From contig NC_092269.1 of the NCBI RefSeq assembly GCF_036320965.1, positions 28,316,843 to 28,380,842 of the forward strand: 64,000 bases of DNA, in the 5' to 3' direction. A model generated the notes under the pieces. That model was given only the letters and a program-made list of their open reading frames with translations. It searched no databases and was not told the DNA's origin. A program made the translations under genes and the position numbers. Positions 32,854-43,265 of the stretch are shown in pieces. The stretch is from Panulirus ornatus (lineage: Eukaryota; Arthropoda; Malacostraca; Decapoda; Palinuridae). Positions within the stretch are counted from its first letter, which is position 1. Each line of letters opens with the position of its first letter.

Positions 32854-33300
32854 CGTGCTGTCAGTGGATTAAGCCAGGGCATGCAAAGCGTCTGGGGTAA
32901 ACCATGGAAAGTTCTGTGGGGCATGGATGTGGAAAGGGAGCTGTGGTTTCAGTGCATTATTACATGACAGCTAGAGACTGAGTGTGAACGAATGGGGCCT
33001 CTGTTGTCTTTTCCTAGCGCTACCTTGCACACATGAGGGGGGAGGGGGATGTTATTCCATGTGTGGCGAGGTGGCAATGGGAATGAATAAAGGTAGACAG
33101 CATGAATCATGTACATGTGTATATATGTATATGTCTGTGTGTGTATATATATGCGTACATTGAGATGTATAGGTATGTATATATGCATGTGTGGACATGT
33201 ATGTATATACATGTGTATGTGGGCGGGTAGGGCCATTCTTTCGTCTGTTTCCTTACGCTACCTCACTAACGCGGGAGACAGCGACAAAGCAAAATAAATA
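31017..33300 (+). mobile_element. RTE-type LINE, 5'-truncated in the linker, long 3' UTR
   Basis: The copy starts at AGAGGCAGGAGGTCAAG and covers linker, RT, C-terminal domain and the long 3' UTR with microsatellite, ending at GACAAAGCAAAATAAATAAA. Frames are 30953-31798, 31805-32275 and 32236-32853. The first break is a single TGA at 31796 (Arg codon to stop in VDRDALWKV) and the second is a one-base loss near 32258. RT motif C reads LLFGDDTAL. It is of medium age. Confidence 0.88.
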
Positions 33301-33490
33301 AAATAAATATATGTCGGTGTGTGTATATATATTTATACATTGAGATGTATAGGTATGAATATTTGCGTGTGTGGACATGTATGTATATACATGTGTATGT
33401 GGGTGGGTTGGGCCATTCTTTTGTCTGTTTCCTTGCACTACCTCACTAACGCGGGAGACAGCGACAAAGCAAAATGAATAAATAAATATA
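33301..33490 (+). repeat. Duplicated LINE 3' tail
   Basis: About 190 bp repeat the last part of the preceding 3' UTR: GTGTGTATATATATTTATAC, the ATTGAGATGTATAGGTATG string, GTGGGTTGGGCCATTCTTTT and CACTAACGCGGGAGACAGCG, ending GAATAAATAAATATAG. No second LINE body precedes it. It looks like a local tandem duplication of the tail, or a separate extremely truncated insertion at the first tail's A-rich end. Confidence 0.7.
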
Positions 33491-33510
33491 GTTTTAAAAA
33501 AGTAGTAAAA

Positions 33511-34283
33511 AGTAGTAAAAGTAGTAAAAGCTTTGCAGAAGATGAAAGCCGGCAAGGCAGTGGGTTTGAATGGTATTGCAGTGGAATTTATTAAAAAAGG
33601 GGGTGACTGTATTGTTGACTGGTTGGTAAGGTTATTTAATGTATGTATGACTCATGTGAGGTGCCTGAGGATTGGCGGAATGCTTGCATAGTGCAATTGT
33701 ACAAAGGGAAAGGGGATAAAAGTGAGTGCTCAAATTACAGAGGTATAAGTTTGTTGAGTATTCATGGGAAACTATATTGGAGGGTATTGATTGAGAGGGT
33801 GAAGGCATGTACAGAGCATCAGATTGGGGAAGAGCAGTGTGGTTTCAGAAGTGGTAGAGGATGTGTGGATCAGGTGTTTGCTCTGAAGTATGTATGTGAG
33901 AAATACCTAGAAAAGCAAATGGATTTGTATGTAGCATTTATGGATCTGGAGAAGGCATATGATAGAGTTGATAGAGATGCTCTGTGGAAGGTATTGAAAA
34001 TATATAGTGTGGGAGGCAAGTTGTTAGGAGTGAAAAGTTTTTATTTAGGATGTAAGCCATGTGTATTTGTAGGAAGAGAGGAAAGTGATAGGTTCTCAGT
34101 GAATGTAGGTTTGCGGCAGGGGTGTGTGATGTCTCCATGGTTTTTTGATTTGTTTATGGATGGGGTTGTTAAGGAGGTGAATGCAAGAGTTTTGGAAAGA
34201 GGTGAAAGTATGCAGTCTGTTGTGGATGAGAGAGTTTGGGAAGTGAGTCAGTTGTTGTTCGCTGATGATACAGTGGCTGATTT
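33511..34283 (+). mobile_element. LINE RT fragment, plus strand
   Basis: The fragment begins after short AGTAGTAAAA repeats at GTAAAAGCTTTGCAGAAGAT and runs to GATGATACAGTGGCTGATTT at RT motif C. The frame 33643-34287 includes motif A (MDLEKAYDRVD), motif B (GLRQGCVMSPWFFD) and LLFADDTVADF, where sequence after the Asp pair is deleted. It then switches to minus-strand LINE sequence. Confidence 0.8.
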
Positions 34284-34471
34284 CTAAAACATTTCACTCC
34301 CTCAAGTTTTTCTCCATTTAAACTTAACTCCCAATTAAATTGTCCCTCAACCCTACTGTACCTAATAACCTTGCTCTTATTCACATTTACTCTCAACTTT
34401 CTTCTTTCGCACACTTTACCAAACTCAGTCACCAGCCTCTGCAGTTTCTCACACGAATCAGCCACCAGCAT
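34284..34471 (-). mobile_element. Inverted 188-bp LINE piece contiguous in LINE order with the preceding fragment
   Basis: The sequence TTCTAAAACATTTCACTCCC through GAATCAGCCACCAGC reads, on the minus strand, LVADSCEKLQRLVTEFGKVC up to VKCFRN. In LINE order this follows directly on the motif C where the plus-strand fragment ends, so a short internal inversion is likely. It is bounded on the right by a 5'-inverted LINE insertion. Confidence 0.7.
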
Positions 34472-35810
34472 CTGAAGTCTCTAGCTGTCATGTAATAATG
34501 CACCAAAACCACAGCTCCCTTTCCACATCCAGGCTTCACAGAGCTTTCCATGGTTTACCCCAGATGCTTCACATGCCCTGGTTCAATCCATTGGCAGCAC
34601 ATCGACCCCGGTATACTGCGTCGTTCCAATTCACTCTATTCCTTGCACGCCTTTCACCCTCCTGCATGTTCAGGCCCCGATCACTCAAAATCTTTTTCAC
34701 TCCATCTTTCCACCTCCAATTTGGTCTCCCACTTCGCCTCGTTCCCTCCACCTCTGACACATATATCTTCTTGGTCAATCTTTCCTCACTCATTCCCTCC
34801 ATGTGACCAAACCATTTCAAAACACCCTCTTCTGCTCTCTACCACACTCCTTTTATTACCACACATTTCTCTTACCCTTACATTACTTACTCGATCAAAC
34901 CACCTCACACCACATATTGTCCTCAAACATCTCATTTTCAGCACATCCACCCTCCTGCGCACAACTCTATCCATAGCCCACGCCTCGCAACCATACAACA
35001 TTGTCGGAACCACTATTCCTTCAAACATACCCATTTTTGCTTTCCGAGATAATGTTCTCGACTTCCACACATTCTTCAAGGCTCCCAGAATTTTCGCCCC
35101 CTCCCCCACCCTATGATTCACTTCCGCTTCCATGGTTCCATCTGCTGCCAGATGCACTCCCAGATATCTAAAACACTTCACCTCTTCCAGTTTTTCTCCA
35201 TTCAGACTTACCTCCCAATTGACTTGACCCTCAACCCTACTGTACCTAATAACCTTACTCTTATTCACATTTACTCTCAACTTTCTTCTTTCACACACAT
35301 TACCAAGCTCAGTCACTAGCTTCTGCAGTTTCTCACATGAATCAGCCACCAGCGCTGTATCATCAGCGAACAACAACTGACTCACTTCCCAAGCTCTCTC
35401 ATCCACAACAGATTGCATACTTGCCCCTCTTTCCAAAGACTCTTGCATTCACCTCCCTTACAACCCTATCCTTAAACAAATCAAACAACCATGGAGACAT
35501 CACACACCCCTGCTGCAAACCTACATTCACTGAGAACCAATCACTTTCCTCTCTTCCTACACGTACACATGCCTTACATCCTCGATAAAAAATTTTCACT
35601 GATTCTAACAACTTATGAATTATGTACATGTGTATATATGTATATATCTGTGTGTGTATATATATGTATACATTGAGATGTATAAGTATATATATTTGCG
35701 TGTGTGGACGTGTATGTATATACGTGTGTAATGTGGATGGGTTGGGCAATTCTTTCGTCTGTTTCTTTGCGCTAACGCGGGAGACATTGACAAAGCAAAG
35801 CAAATCTTTC
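34472..35810. mobile_element. 5'-inverted LINE insertion (inverted body plus direct 3' tail)
   Basis: 34475-35613 is minus-strand LINE from within the 3' UTR (CTAGCTGTCATG) back to the RT (KLLESVKIFYRG). At 35614 the sequence switches to the plus strand at TGAATTATGTACATGTG, which in the LINE lies roughly 100 bp after the point where the inverted part ends. It then continues to the A-rich end GACAAAGCAAAGCAAAT. Inverted upstream part followed by a direct 3' end is the signature of twin priming. The frame 34786-35448 (minus) holds the RT/C-terminal sequence. No clear target duplication found. Confidence 0.65.
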
Positions 35811-35924
35811 ATATTTTACATGTAATTGTTTGTAAATTGTTGTTCTATGATACATCAATTAGGGAAGAATATTATATTTGTATATGCTTTTTCTGGTAAT
35901 GTGTTATCTATTTTTATGTATTTT

Positions 35925-36118
35925 TTATCAGTATTTTACTTTGTTGCTGTATCCCGTGTTAGCGAGGTAGCGCAAACAAACAGACGAAAGAATGGCCCAA
36001 TCCAGCCACATACTCATGTATATACATACACATCCACACACACAAACATACATACCTATACATCTCAACGTATACATATATATACACACACAGACATATA
36101 CTTATATACACATGTACA
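35925..36118 (-). mobile_element. LINE 3' tail on the minus strand, adjoining a plus-strand LINE
   Basis: TTTACTTTGTTGCTGTATCC, GTTAGCGAGGTAGCGCAAAC, AAACAGACGAAAGAATGGCC and the TACATA/CACACA stretch up to 36118 are the LINE tail in reverse. It stops at the exact start of the plus-strand LINE. Confidence 0.75.
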
Positions 36119-36136
36119 TGTGCTGAAAAAGGACTG

Positions 36137-36670
36137 ATGATTGGGAATACCTGGTTTAGAAAGCGAGATATACATAAGTATACTTATGTAAGTAGGAGAG
36201 ATGGCCAGAGAGCGTTATTGGATTACGTGTTAATTGACAGGCGTGCGAAAGAGAGACTTTTGGATGTTAATGTGCTGAGAGGTGCAACTGGAGGGATGTC
36301 TGATCATTATCTTGTGGAGGCAAAGGTGAAGATTTGTATGGGTTTTCAGAAAAGAAGAGTGAATGTTGGGGTGAAGAGGGTGGTGAGAGTAAGTGAGCTT
36401 GGGAAGGAGACCTGTGTGAGGAAGTACCAGGAGAGACTGAGTACAGAATGGAAAAAGGTGAGAACAATGGAAGTAAGGGGAGTGGGGGAGGAATGGGATG
36501 TATTTAGGGAATCAGTGATGGATTGCGCAAAAGATGCTTGTGGCATGAGAAGAGTGGGAGGTGGGTTGATTAGAAAGGGTAGTGAGTGGTGGGATGAAGA
36601 AGTAAGAGTATTAGTGAAAGAGAAGAGAGAGGCATTTGGACGATTTTTTGCAGGGAAAAAATGCAATTGA
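36137..36670 (+). pseudogene. LINE endonuclease C-terminal part and linker
   Basis: The 177-codon frame includes NTWFRKRDIHKYTYVSRRDG, the SDHYLVEAKVKI motif and the basic linker to KREAFGRFFAGKKCN. It leaves the correct frame because of the extra T near 36645. The preceding catalytic residues of the nuclease are missing through 5' truncation. Confidence 0.78.
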
Positions 36671-38537
36671 GTGGGAGATGTATAAAAGAAAGAGACAGGA
36701 GGTCAAGAGAAAGGTGCAAGAGGTGAAAGAAAGGGCAAATGAGAGTTGGGGTGAGAGAGTATCATTAAATTTTAGGGAGAATAAAAAGATGTTCTGGAAG
36801 GAGGTAAATAAAGTGCGTAAGACAAGGGAGCAAATGGGAACTTCAGTGAAGGGCGCAAATGGGGAGGTGATAACAAGTAGTGGTGATGTGAGAAGGAGAT
36901 GGAGTGAGTACTTTGAAGGTTTGTTGAATGTGTTTGATGATAGAGTGGCAGATATAGGATGTTTTGGTCGAGGTGGTGTGCAAAGTGAGAGGGTTGGGGA
37001 AAATGATTTGGTAAACAGAGAAGAGGTAGTGAGAGCCTTGCGGAAGATGAAAGCCGGCAAGGCAGCAGGTTTGGATGGTATTGCAGTGGAATTTATTAAA
37101 AAAGGGGGTGACTGTATTGTTGACTGGTTGGTAAGGTTATTTAATGTATGTATGACTCATGGTGAGGTGCCTGAGGATTGGCGGAATGCGTGCATAGTGC
37201 CATTGTACAAAGGCAAAGGGGATAAGAGTGAGTGCTCAAATTACAGAGGTATAAGTTTGTTGAGTATTCCTGGTAAATTATATGGGAGGGTATTGATTGA
37301 GAGGGTGAAGGCATGTACAGAGCATCAGATTGGGGAAGAGCAGTGTGGTTTCAGAAGTGGTAGAGGATGTGTGGATCAGGTGTTTGCTTTGAAGAATGTA
37401 TGTGAGAAATACTTAGAAAAGCAAATGGATTTGTATGTAGCATTTATGGATCTGGAGAAGGCATATGATAGAGTTGATAGAGATGCTCTGTGGAAGGTAT
37501 TAAGAATATATGGTGTGGGAGGAAAGTTGTTAGAAGCAGTGAAAAGTTTTTATCGAGGATGTAAGGCATGTGTACGTGTAGGAAGAGAGGAAAGTGATTG
37601 GTTCTCAGTGAATGTAGGTTTGCGGCAGGGGTGTGTGATGTCTCCATGGTTGTTTAATTTGTTTATGGATGGGGTTGTTAGGGAGGTAAATGCAAGAGTT
37701 TTGGAAAGAGTGGCAAGTATACAATCTGTTGTGGATGAGAGAGCTTGGGAAGTGAGTCAGTTGTTGTTCGCTAATGATACAGCGCTGGTGGCTGATTCAT
37801 GTGAGAAACTGCAGAAGCTGGTGACTGAGTTTGGTAAAGTGTGTGGAAGAAGAAAGTTAAGAGTAAATGTGAATAAGAGCAAGGTTATTAGGTACAGTAG
37901 GGTTGAGGGTCAAGTCAATTGGGAGGTGAGTTTGAATGGAGAAAAACTGGAGGAAGTGAAGTGTTTTCGATATCTGGGAGTGGATCTGGCAGCGGATGGA
38001 ACCATGGAAGCGGAAGTGGATCATAGGGTGGGGGAGGGGGCGAAAATTCTGGGGGCCTTGAAGAATGTGTGGAAGTCGAGAACATTATCTCGGAAAGCAA
38101 AAATGGGTATGTTTGAAGGAATAGTGGTTCCAACAATGTTGTATGGTTGCGAGGCGTGGGCTATGGATAGAGTGGTGCGCAGGAGGATGGATGTGCTGGA
38201 AATGAGATGTTTGAGGACAATGTGTGGTGTGAGGTGGTTTGATCGAGTAAGTAACGTAAGGGTAAGAGAGATGTGTGGAAATAAAAAGAGCGTGGTTGAG
38301 AGAGCAGAAGAGGGTGTTTTGAAGTGGTTTGGGCACATGGAGAGAATGAGTGAGGAAAGATTGACCAAGAGGATATATGTGTCGGAGGTGGAGGGAACGA
38401 GGAGAAGAGGGAGACCAAATTGGAGGTGGAAAGATGGAGTGAAAAAGATTTTGTGTGATCGGGGCCTGAACATGCAGGAGGGTGAAAGGAGGGCAAGGAA
38501 TAGAGTGAATTGGAGCGATGTGGTATACCGGGGTTGA
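36636..38537 (+). CDS. LINE RT and C-terminal domain with a mutated catalytic aspartate
   Basis: This 633-codon frame covers linker, RT and C-terminal domain without interruption. Motif A (MDLEKAYDRVD) and motif B (GLRQGCVMSPWLFN) are intact. Motif C reads LLFANDTALVADS: codon 37773-37775 is AAT, so the first of the two metal-binding aspartates is Asn (residue about 380). The related copies read FADD. With this change and the truncated nuclease, the copy should be inactive despite its long frame. The C-terminal domain ends RNRVNWSDVVYRG at 38534. Confidence 0.85.
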   Translation: MDDFLQGKNAIEWEMYKRKRQEVKRKVQEVKERANESWGERVSLNFRENKKMFWKEVNKVRKTREQMGTSVKGANGEVITSSGDVRRRWSEYFEGLLNVFDDRVADIGCFGRGGVQSERVGENDLVNREEVVRALRKMKAGKAAGLDGIAVEFIKKGGDCIVDWLVRLFNVCMTHGEVPEDWRNACIVPLYKGKGDKSECSNYRGISLLSIPGKLYGRVLIERVKACTEHQIGEEQCGFRSGRGCVDQVFALKNVCEKYLEKQMDLYVAFMDLEKAYDRVDRDALWKVLRIYGVGGKLLEAVKSFYRGCKACVRVGREESDWFSVNVGLRQGCVMSPWLFNLFMDGVVREVNARVLERVASIQSVVDERAWEVSQLLFANDTALVADSCEKLQKLVTEFGKVCGRRKLRVNVNKSKVIRYSRVEGQVNWEVSLNGEKLEEVKCFRYLGVDLAADGTMEAEVDHRVGEGAKILGALKNVWKSRTLSRKAKMGMFEGIVVPTMLYGCEAWAMDRVVRRRMDVLEMRCLRTMCGVRWFDRVSNVRVREMCGNKKSVVERAEEGVLKWFGHMERMSEERLTKRIYVSEVEGTRRRGRPNWRWKDGVKKILCDRGLNMQEGERRARNRVNWSDVVYRG

Positions 38538-38767
38538 CGTGCTGTCAGTGGATTGAATCAAGGCATGTGAAGCGTCTGGGGTAAACCTTGGAAAGCTGTG
38601 TAGGTGTGTATATTTGCGTGTGTGGACATATGTATATACATGTGTATGGGGGTGGGTTGGGCCATTTCTTTCGTCTGTTTCCTTGCGCTACCTCGCAGAC
38701 GCGGGAGACAGCGACAAAGTATAATAATAATAATAAAAAAAACATAATTCATTTTATATATTTATTA

Positions 38768-40236
38768 TTTTATTATACTTTGTCGCTGTCTCCCGCGTTT
38801 GCGAGGTAGCGCTAGGAAACAGACAAAAGAAATGGCCCAACCCCCCCCCCCATACACATGTATATACATACGTCCACACACGCAAATATACACACCTACA
38901 CAGCTTTCCATGGTTTACCCCAGACGCTTCACTTGCCTTGATTCAATCCACTGACAGCACGTCAACCCCGGTATACCACATCGCTCCAATTCACTCTATT
39001 CCTTGCCCTCCTTTCACCCTCCTGCATGTTCAGGCCCCGATCACACAAAATCTTTTTCACTCCATCTTTCCACCTCCAATTTGGTCTCCCTCTTCTCCTC
39101 GTTCCCTCCACCTCCGACACATATATCCTCTTGGTCAATCTTTCCTCACTCATTCTCTCCATGTGCCCAAACCACTTCAAAACACCCTCTTCTGCTCTCT
39201 CAACCACGCTCTTTTTATTTCCACACATCTCTCTTACCCTTACGTTACTCACTCGATCAAACCACCTCACACCACACATTGTCCTCAAACATCTCATTTC
39301 CAGCACATCCATCCTCCTGCGCACTACTCTATCCATAGCCCACGCCTCGCAACCATACAACATTGTTGGAACCACTATTCCTTCAAACATACCCATTTTT
39401 GCTTTCCGAGATAATGTTCTCGACTTCCACACATTCTTCAAGGCCCCCAGAATTTTCGCCCCCTCCCCCACCCTATGATCCACTTCCGCTTCCATGGTTC
39501 CATCCGCTGCCAGATCCACTCCCAGATATCTAAAACACTTCACTTCCTCCAGTTTTTCTCCATTCAAACTCACCTCCCAATTGACTTGACCCTCAACCCT
39601 ACTGTACCTAATAACCTTGCTCTTATTCACATTTACTCTTAACTTTCTTCTTCCACACACTTTACCAAACTCAGTCACCAGCTTCTGCAGTTTCTCACAT
39701 GAATCAGCCACCAGCGCTGTATTATCAGCGAACAACAACTGACTCACTTCCCAAGCTCTCTCATCCCCAACAGACTTCATACTTGCCCCTCTTTCCAAAA
39801 CTCTTGCATTTACCTCCCTAACAACCCCATCCATAAACAAATTAAACAACCATGGAGACATCACACACCCCTGCCGCAAACCTACATTCACTGAGAACCA
39901 ATCACTTTCCTCTCTTCCTACACGTACGTACACATGCCTTACATCCTCGATAAAAACTTTTCACTGCTTCTAACAACTTTCCTCCCACACCATATATTCT
40001 TAATACCTTCCACAGAGCATCTCTATCAACTCTATCATATGCCTTCTCCAGATCCATAAATGCTACATACAAATGCATTTGCTTTTCTAAGTATTTCTCA
40101 CATACATTCTTCAAAGCAAACACCTGATCCACACATCCTCTACCACTTCTGAAACCACACTGCTCTTCCCCAATCTGATGCTCTGTACATGCCTTCACCC
40201 TCTCAATCAATACCCTCCCATATAATTTACCATACC
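38768..40236 (-). mobile_element. RTE-type LINE, 5'-truncated, minus strand, tail-to-tail with 36119-38735
   Basis: On the minus strand the copy starts at about 40236 (GGTAAATTATATGGGAGGG), covers RT and C-terminal domain and ends with the short 3' UTR at ATACTTTGTCGCTGTCTCCC (38775). About 35 bp of A/T-rich sequence separate its tail from that of the plus-strand copy, giving an inverted repeat with arms of nearly 1.5 kb. A CA/TA microsatellite abuts its 5' truncation. Confidence 0.87.
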
Positions 40237-40270
40237 ATACACATACACACACATACACATACACACGCAC

Positions 40271-40301
<31 letters not shown>

Positions 40302-40324
40302 CATATGAAAAATGTAAGAAACAA
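38962..40324 (-). pseudogene. LINE RT (second catalytic Asp mutated) and C-terminal domain
   Basis: Two frames, 39902-40324 and 38962-39933, are separated by a 4-base repeat (ACGT) insertion near 39925 that shifts KACVRVGREE. Motif B is GLRQGCVMSPWLFN. Motif C reads LLFADNTALVADS, with codon 39723-39721 AAT in place of GAT, so the second aspartate is Asn. The C-terminal domain is intact to the stop at about 38962. The 40237-40324 part of the first frame is microsatellite, not LINE. Confidence 0.8.
40237..40308. repeat. CA/TA-rich microsatellite
   Basis: Alternating ACACAT, ACACAC and ATATAT units form a simple repeat next to the 5' end of a minus-strand LINE. Open frames here rich in Tyr, Val and Cys are artefacts. 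Confidence 0.85.
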
Positions 40325-40469
40325 TTAGAAAACTGAAACTTCTAGCTTGAAATGAATGAAAAAATGAATGTCACATAATGGTTCAACCTCTGGCTATGGA
40401 AAAAGGAAATGTATAATTCATTTACACAAACGTCAATAGTAGTTCTCATCAATTTAACCACTGTATCAA

Positions 40470-41873
40470 TAATTCATACTCTCTGCATTTATTCATCCCC
40501 ATCGCCATCCCGCCACACATGAAATAACAACCCCTCCCCCCTCATGTGCGCGAGGTAGTGCTAGGAAAAGACAACAAAGGCCACATTTGTTCACACTCAG
40601 TCACTAGCTGTCATGTATAATGCACTGCAACCACAGCTCCCTTTCCACATCTAGGCCCCACAGAACTTTCCATGGTTTACCCCAGATGCTTTACATGCCC
40701 TGATTCAATCCATTGACAGCACGTCGACCCTGGGATACCACATCATTCCAATTCACTCTATTCCTTGCACGCCTTTCACCCTCCTGCATGTTCAGGCCCT
40801 GATCACTCAAAATCTTTTTCACTCCATCTTTCCACCTCCAATTTGGTCTCCCACTTCTCCTCATTCCCTCCACCTCTGACACATATATCCTCTTGGTCAA
40901 TCTTTCCTCACACATTCTCTCCATGTGACCAAACCATTTCAAAACACCCTCTTCTGCTCTCTCAACCATACTCTTTTTATTACCACACATCTCTCTTACC
41001 GTATTATTACTTGCTTGATCAAACCACCTCACACCACATATTGTCCTCAAACATCTCATTTCCAACACATCCACCCTCCTCCGCCCAACTCTATCTATAG
41101 TCCACGCCTTGCAACCATATAACATTGTTGGAACCACTATTCCTTCAAACATACCCATTTTTGCTTTCCAAGATAATGTTCTCGACTTCTACACATTCTT
41201 TAATGCTCCAAGAACTTTCGCCCCCTCCCCTGCCCTATGATTCACTTTCACTTCCATGGTTCCATCCGCTGCCAAATCCACTCCCAGTTATCTAAGACAC
41301 TTCACTTCCTCCAGTTTTTCTCCATTGAAACTTACCTCCCAATTGACTTGTCCCTAAACCCTACTGTACCTAATAACCTTGCACTTATTCACTTTTACTC
41401 TCAACTTCCTTCTTTCACACACTTTACTAAACTCAGTCACCAGCTTTTGCAGTTTCTCACCCGAATCAACCACCAGCTCTGTATCATCAGCGAAGAAAAA
41501 CTGACTCACTTCCCAAGCTCTCTCAATCACAACAGACTGCATACTTGCCCCTCTTTCCAAAACTCTTCCATTCACCTCCCTAACAACCCCATCCATAAAT
41601 AAATTAAACAACCATGGAGACATCACACAACCCTGCCGGAAACCAACATTCACTGAGAACCAATCACTTTCCTATCTTCCTATACGTACACATGCCTTAC
41701 ATCCTCGATAAAAACTTTTCACTGCTTCTAACAACTTGCCTCTCACACCATATATTCTTAATATCTTCCACAGAGCATCTCAGTCAACTCTATCATATGC
41801 ATTCTCCAGATCCCTAGATGCTACATACAAATCTATTTGCTTTTCTAAGTATTTCTTACATACATTCTTCAAA
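40470..41873 (-). mobile_element. Minus-strand LINE (host copy, left part), long 3' UTR, unit A
   Basis: The 3' UTR (from about 40475), ORF end and C-terminal domain, then RT up to KNVCEKYLEKQ, run on the minus strand to 41873. There CATTCTTCAAA (41863-41873) is followed by a different LINE. The same host copy continues from 45196. Frames include 40691-41158 (C-terminal) and 41354-41653 (RT motifs B and C, FFFADDTELVVDSGEK). Several stops are present. Confidence 0.85.
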
Positions 41874-42216
41874 TCCCCATTTGCTCCCTTGTCTTATGCA
41901 CTTTATTTACCTCCTTCCAGAACATCTTTTTATTCTCCCTAAAATTTAATGATACTCTCTCACCCCAACTCTCATTTGCCCTCTTTTTCACCTCTTGCAC
42001 CTTTCTCTTGACCTCCTGTCTCTTTCTTTTATACATCTCCCACTCAATTGCATTTTTTCCCTACAAAAATCGTCCAAATGCCTCTCTCTTCTCTTTCACT
42101 AATAATCTTACTTCTTCATCCCACCACTCACTACCCTTTCTAATCAACCCACCTCCCACTATTCTCATGCCACAAGCATCTTTTGCACAATCCATCACTG
42201 ATTCCCTAAATACATC

Positions 42217-43173
42217 CTATTCCTCCCCCACTCCCCTTACTTCCATTGTTCTCACCTTTTTCCATTCTGTACTCAGTCTCTCCTGGTACTTCCTCACACA
42301 AGTCTCCTTCCCAAGCTCACTTACTCTCACCACCCTCTTCACCCCAACATTCACTCTTCTTTTCTGAAAACCCATACAAATCTTCACCTTATCCTCCACA
42401 AGATAATGATCAGACATCCCTCCAGTTGCACCTCTCAGCACATTAACATCCAAAAGTCTCTCTTTCGCGCGCCTGTCAATTAAGACGTGATCCAATAACG
42501 CTCTCTGGCCATCTCTCCTACTTACATACGTATACTTATGTATATCTCGCTTTCTAAACCAGGTATTCCCAATCACCAGTCCTTTTTCAGCACATAAATC
42601 TACAAGCTCTTCACCATTTCCATTTACAACACTGAACACCCCATGTATACCAATTATTCCCTCAACTGCCACATTACTCACCTTTGCATTCAAATCACCC
42701 ATCACTATAACCCGGTCTCGTGCATCAAAACCACTAACACACTCATTCAGCTGCTCCCAAAACACTTGCCTCTCATGATCTTTCTTCTCATGCCCAGGTG
42801 CATATGCACCAATAATCACCCATCTCTCTCCATCAACTTTCAGTTTTACCCATATAGATCGAGAATTTACTTTCTTACATTCTATCACATACTCCCACAA
42901 CTCCTGTTTCAGGAGTAGTGCTACTCTTTCCCTTGCTCTTGTCCTCTCACTAACCCCTGACTTTACTCCCAAGACATTCCCAAACCACTCTTCCCCTCTC
43001 CATTTGAGCTTTGTTTCACTCAGAGCCAAAACATCCAGGTTCCTTTCCTCAAACATACTACCTATCTCTCCTTTTTTCACATCTTGGTTACATCCACACA
43101 CATTTAGACACCCCAGTCTGAGACTTCGAGGAGGATGAGCACTCCCCGCGTGACTCCTTCTTCTGTTTCCCAT
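42217..43173 (-). CDS. LINE APE-type endonuclease and start of linker (inverted part of the unit A insertion)
   Basis: The 318-codon minus-strand frame starts at the family's ORF Met, about 128 bp after the 5' UTR start. APE-like nuclease residues are visible: Asn24 (LGCLNVCG), Glu53 (ALSETKLK), Tyr124 (GAYAPG), Asp160 and Asn162 (MGDLNAKV), and Ser254-Asp255-His256 (GMSDHYLV). The DLNAKV, NT-F, YT, D-VLIDRR and SDH pattern resembles RTE-clade nucleases. The frame ends at a TAG in GVGEE-stop-DVFRE where other copies have Trp. The remainder of the linker lies at 41874-42213. The nuclease would nick target DNA. Confidence 0.85.
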   Translation of the reverse strand: MGNRRRSHAGSAHPPRSLRLGCLNVCGCNQDVKKGEIGSMFEERNLDVLALSETKLKWRGEEWFGNVLGVKSGVSERTRARERVALLLKQELWEYVIECKKVNSRSIWVKLKVDGERWVIIGAYAPGHEKKDHERQVFWEQLNECVSGFDARDRVIVMGDLNAKVSNVAVEGIIGIHGVFSVVNGNGEELVDLCAEKGLVIGNTWFRKRDIHKYTYVSRRDGQRALLDHVLIDRRAKERLLDVNVLRGATGGMSDHYLVEDKVKICMGFQKRRVNVGVKRVVRVSELGKETCVRKYQERLSTEWKKVRTMEVRGVGEE

Positions 43174-43265
43174 TTTAGAAAGTTAAAAAAAATACAAGGA
43201 GGGGAGGATTTCTGGCCCCCCGCTCCCGTCCAATCTAGTCACCTTCTACGACATGTGAGGAATGC

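Larger units (their letters stand above)
36119..38735 (+). mobile_element. RTE-type LINE, 5'-truncated within the endonuclease, short 3' UTR
   Basis: The copy starts in the endonuclease (CTGAAAAAGGACTGATGATT) and continues to the short 3' UTR and the end GACAAAGTATAATAATAATA. Two frames, 36137-36670 and 36636-38537, overlap because of a single extra T in GATTTTTTGCAGG near 36645. CpG sites are well kept. The partner at 38768-40236 lies tail to tail with it. Confidence 0.88.

Noticed and set aside
42217..43173. Host endonuclease/phosphatase-type gene of the craniofacial-development-protein-like kind
   Set aside because: The frame is part of a repeated element with 5' UTR, and its RT half lies next to it. 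Such annotations usually derive from RTE elements.
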